The notes below the pieces were generated by a model. That model was not told the origin of the DNA and did no database searches. It saw only the letters and a program-made list of their open reading frames with translations. From Thermomonospora echinospora (GTDB lineage Bacteria; Actinomycetota; Actinomycetes; Streptosporangiales; Streptosporangiaceae): a stretch of 64,000 nt of DNA. Every line of letters begins with the position of its first letter. Within the stretch, counting starts at the first letter, position 1. The stretch is from the NCBI RefSeq assembly GCF_900108175.1, contig NZ_FNVO01000001.1:273489-337488 (forward strand), written 5' to 3'. The translations under genes were made by a program, and so were the position numbers. Below are positions 63,769 to 64,000 of the stretch, in pieces.

Positions 63769-64000
63769 TCAGAGGTACTGGTGACGCTCTTCCTTCTTCT
63801 CGTGCTCGTGCTCGTGCTTCTCGCGCTCGTGCTTCCTGCGCTCGTGGTCCTCGCGCTCCTGCTTCTCGCGCTCGTGCTTCTTACGCTCGTGCTCCTCGCG
63901 CTCCTGCTTCTCGCGCTCGTGCTTCTTACGCTCGTGCTCCTCGCGGTCGTGCTCCCTGGGCTCGTGCTTCCCGCGCTCGTGGTCCTCGCGCTCGTGCTTC
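63769..64000 (-). CDS. C-terminal part of a Lys/His/Glu/Arg pentapeptide-repeat protein (truncated by window edge)
   Basis: The minus strand encodes the last 76 residues of a protein built of five-residue units such as HEREK, QEREE and HERKK, grouped into a 15-residue superrepeat, ending HEHEHEKKEERHQYL. All units are charged or polar, so a long helix or disordered polyampholyte is likely; His content suggests metal binding. On this strand codons are AAG, GAG, CGC and CAC, normal for this genome. The opposite strand is also open, but would need many CTT leucine codons. Number of repeats and N-terminal domains lie outside the window. Confidence 0.65.
   Translation of the reverse strand, partial: KHEREDHERGKHEPREHDREEHERKKHEREKQEREEHERKKHEREKQEREDHERRKHEREKHEHEHEKKEERHQYL
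63780..64000. repeat. 15-base tandem repeats in the right-edge gene
   Basis: CTCGTGCTTCTCGCG-type units of 15 bases recur to the window end, with a 45-base higher-order copy clearly visible twice (about 63861-63905 and 63906-63950). They encode the charged pentapeptides of the minus-strand gene. Confidence 0.85.

Noticed and set aside
63780..64000. Hydrophobic Leu/Val/Ala frame on the plus strand over the repeat
   Set aside because: It is open but depends on many CTT leucine codons, which are rare elsewhere in the window, whereas the minus strand uses the genome's preferred codons.

Overview
The window is about 64 kb of very GC-rich, densely coding DNA from an actinomycete chromosome. Gene order (mraY-murD-ftsW-murG-murC-ftsQ-ftsZ, then yggS-sepF-yggT-divIVA, ileS, lspA, rluD, dnaE, and hisDCB-hisH-priA-hisF), frequent GTG/TTG starts, ATGA/GTGA overlaps, a wag31/sepF tip-growth set and a bifunctional-type PriA all point to Actinomycetota. 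A member of the Streptosporangiales/Thermomonosporaceae (Actinomadura-like) is my best guess; that placement is inference from gene order, not from a search.

Layout. 1-11.4 kb: division and cell-wall (dcw) cluster on the plus strand, entering inside mraY. The usual pgeF/yfiH gene between ftsZ and yggS is absent, and ftsQ has no ATG/GTG/TTG at its expected start. 11.5-19.8 kb: a membrane protein with paired Cys/His modules, a DUF1707 protein, ileS under a T-box riboswitch that appears to act on translation, a DUF167 protein, a DksA/TraR zinc-finger protein, lspA and rluD. 19.8-21.6 kb: azlCD exporter genes and a monofunctional chorismate mutase preceded by a candidate Phe/Tyr attenuator (short peptide with a Tyr-Phe-Gly-Phe cluster, an inverted repeat and an intrinsic terminator). 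21.7-30.2 kb: a minus-strand polyamine-type uptake and catabolism locus (XRE-cupin regulator, PotD/B/C/A, FAD oxidoreductase, cupin, amidohydrolase) with a remnant of an IS200/IS605 TnpB element between potA and the oxidoreductase gene. 30.3-32.4 kb: a ribbon-helix-helix/MazF toxin-antitoxin pair, an APH-family kinase and a zinc-ribbon protein. 32.7-36.3 kb: dnaE. 36.4-40.7 kb: a berberine-bridge-type FAD oxidase, a NarL-family two-component system and a DUF6882 protein.

40.7-49.3 kb is the most unusual part. A noticeably AT-richer leader precedes a processive family-2 polysaccharide synthase (hyaluronan/alginate synthase type), three membrane-anchored right-handed beta-helix proteins (two of them tandem paralogues) and a UDP-glucose 6-dehydrogenase. 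Together they look like a compact system for making, and extracellularly modifying, a uronic-acid polysaccharide. I know of no characterised Gram-positive system with this exact composition.

49.4-57.0 kb: DUF2567, YbaK and LON-domain proteins, then the histidine operon with an embedded 56-residue membrane protein and a RidA-family gene. 57.0-64 kb: DUF1876 protein, Tat-exported PhoD phosphatase, CocE-type hydrolase, two small lipoproteins, a HEAT-like protein, a very strong hairpin, and at the right edge the C-terminus of a protein built from charged Lys/His/Glu/Arg pentapeptide repeats. No tRNA, rRNA or CRISPR array was seen.
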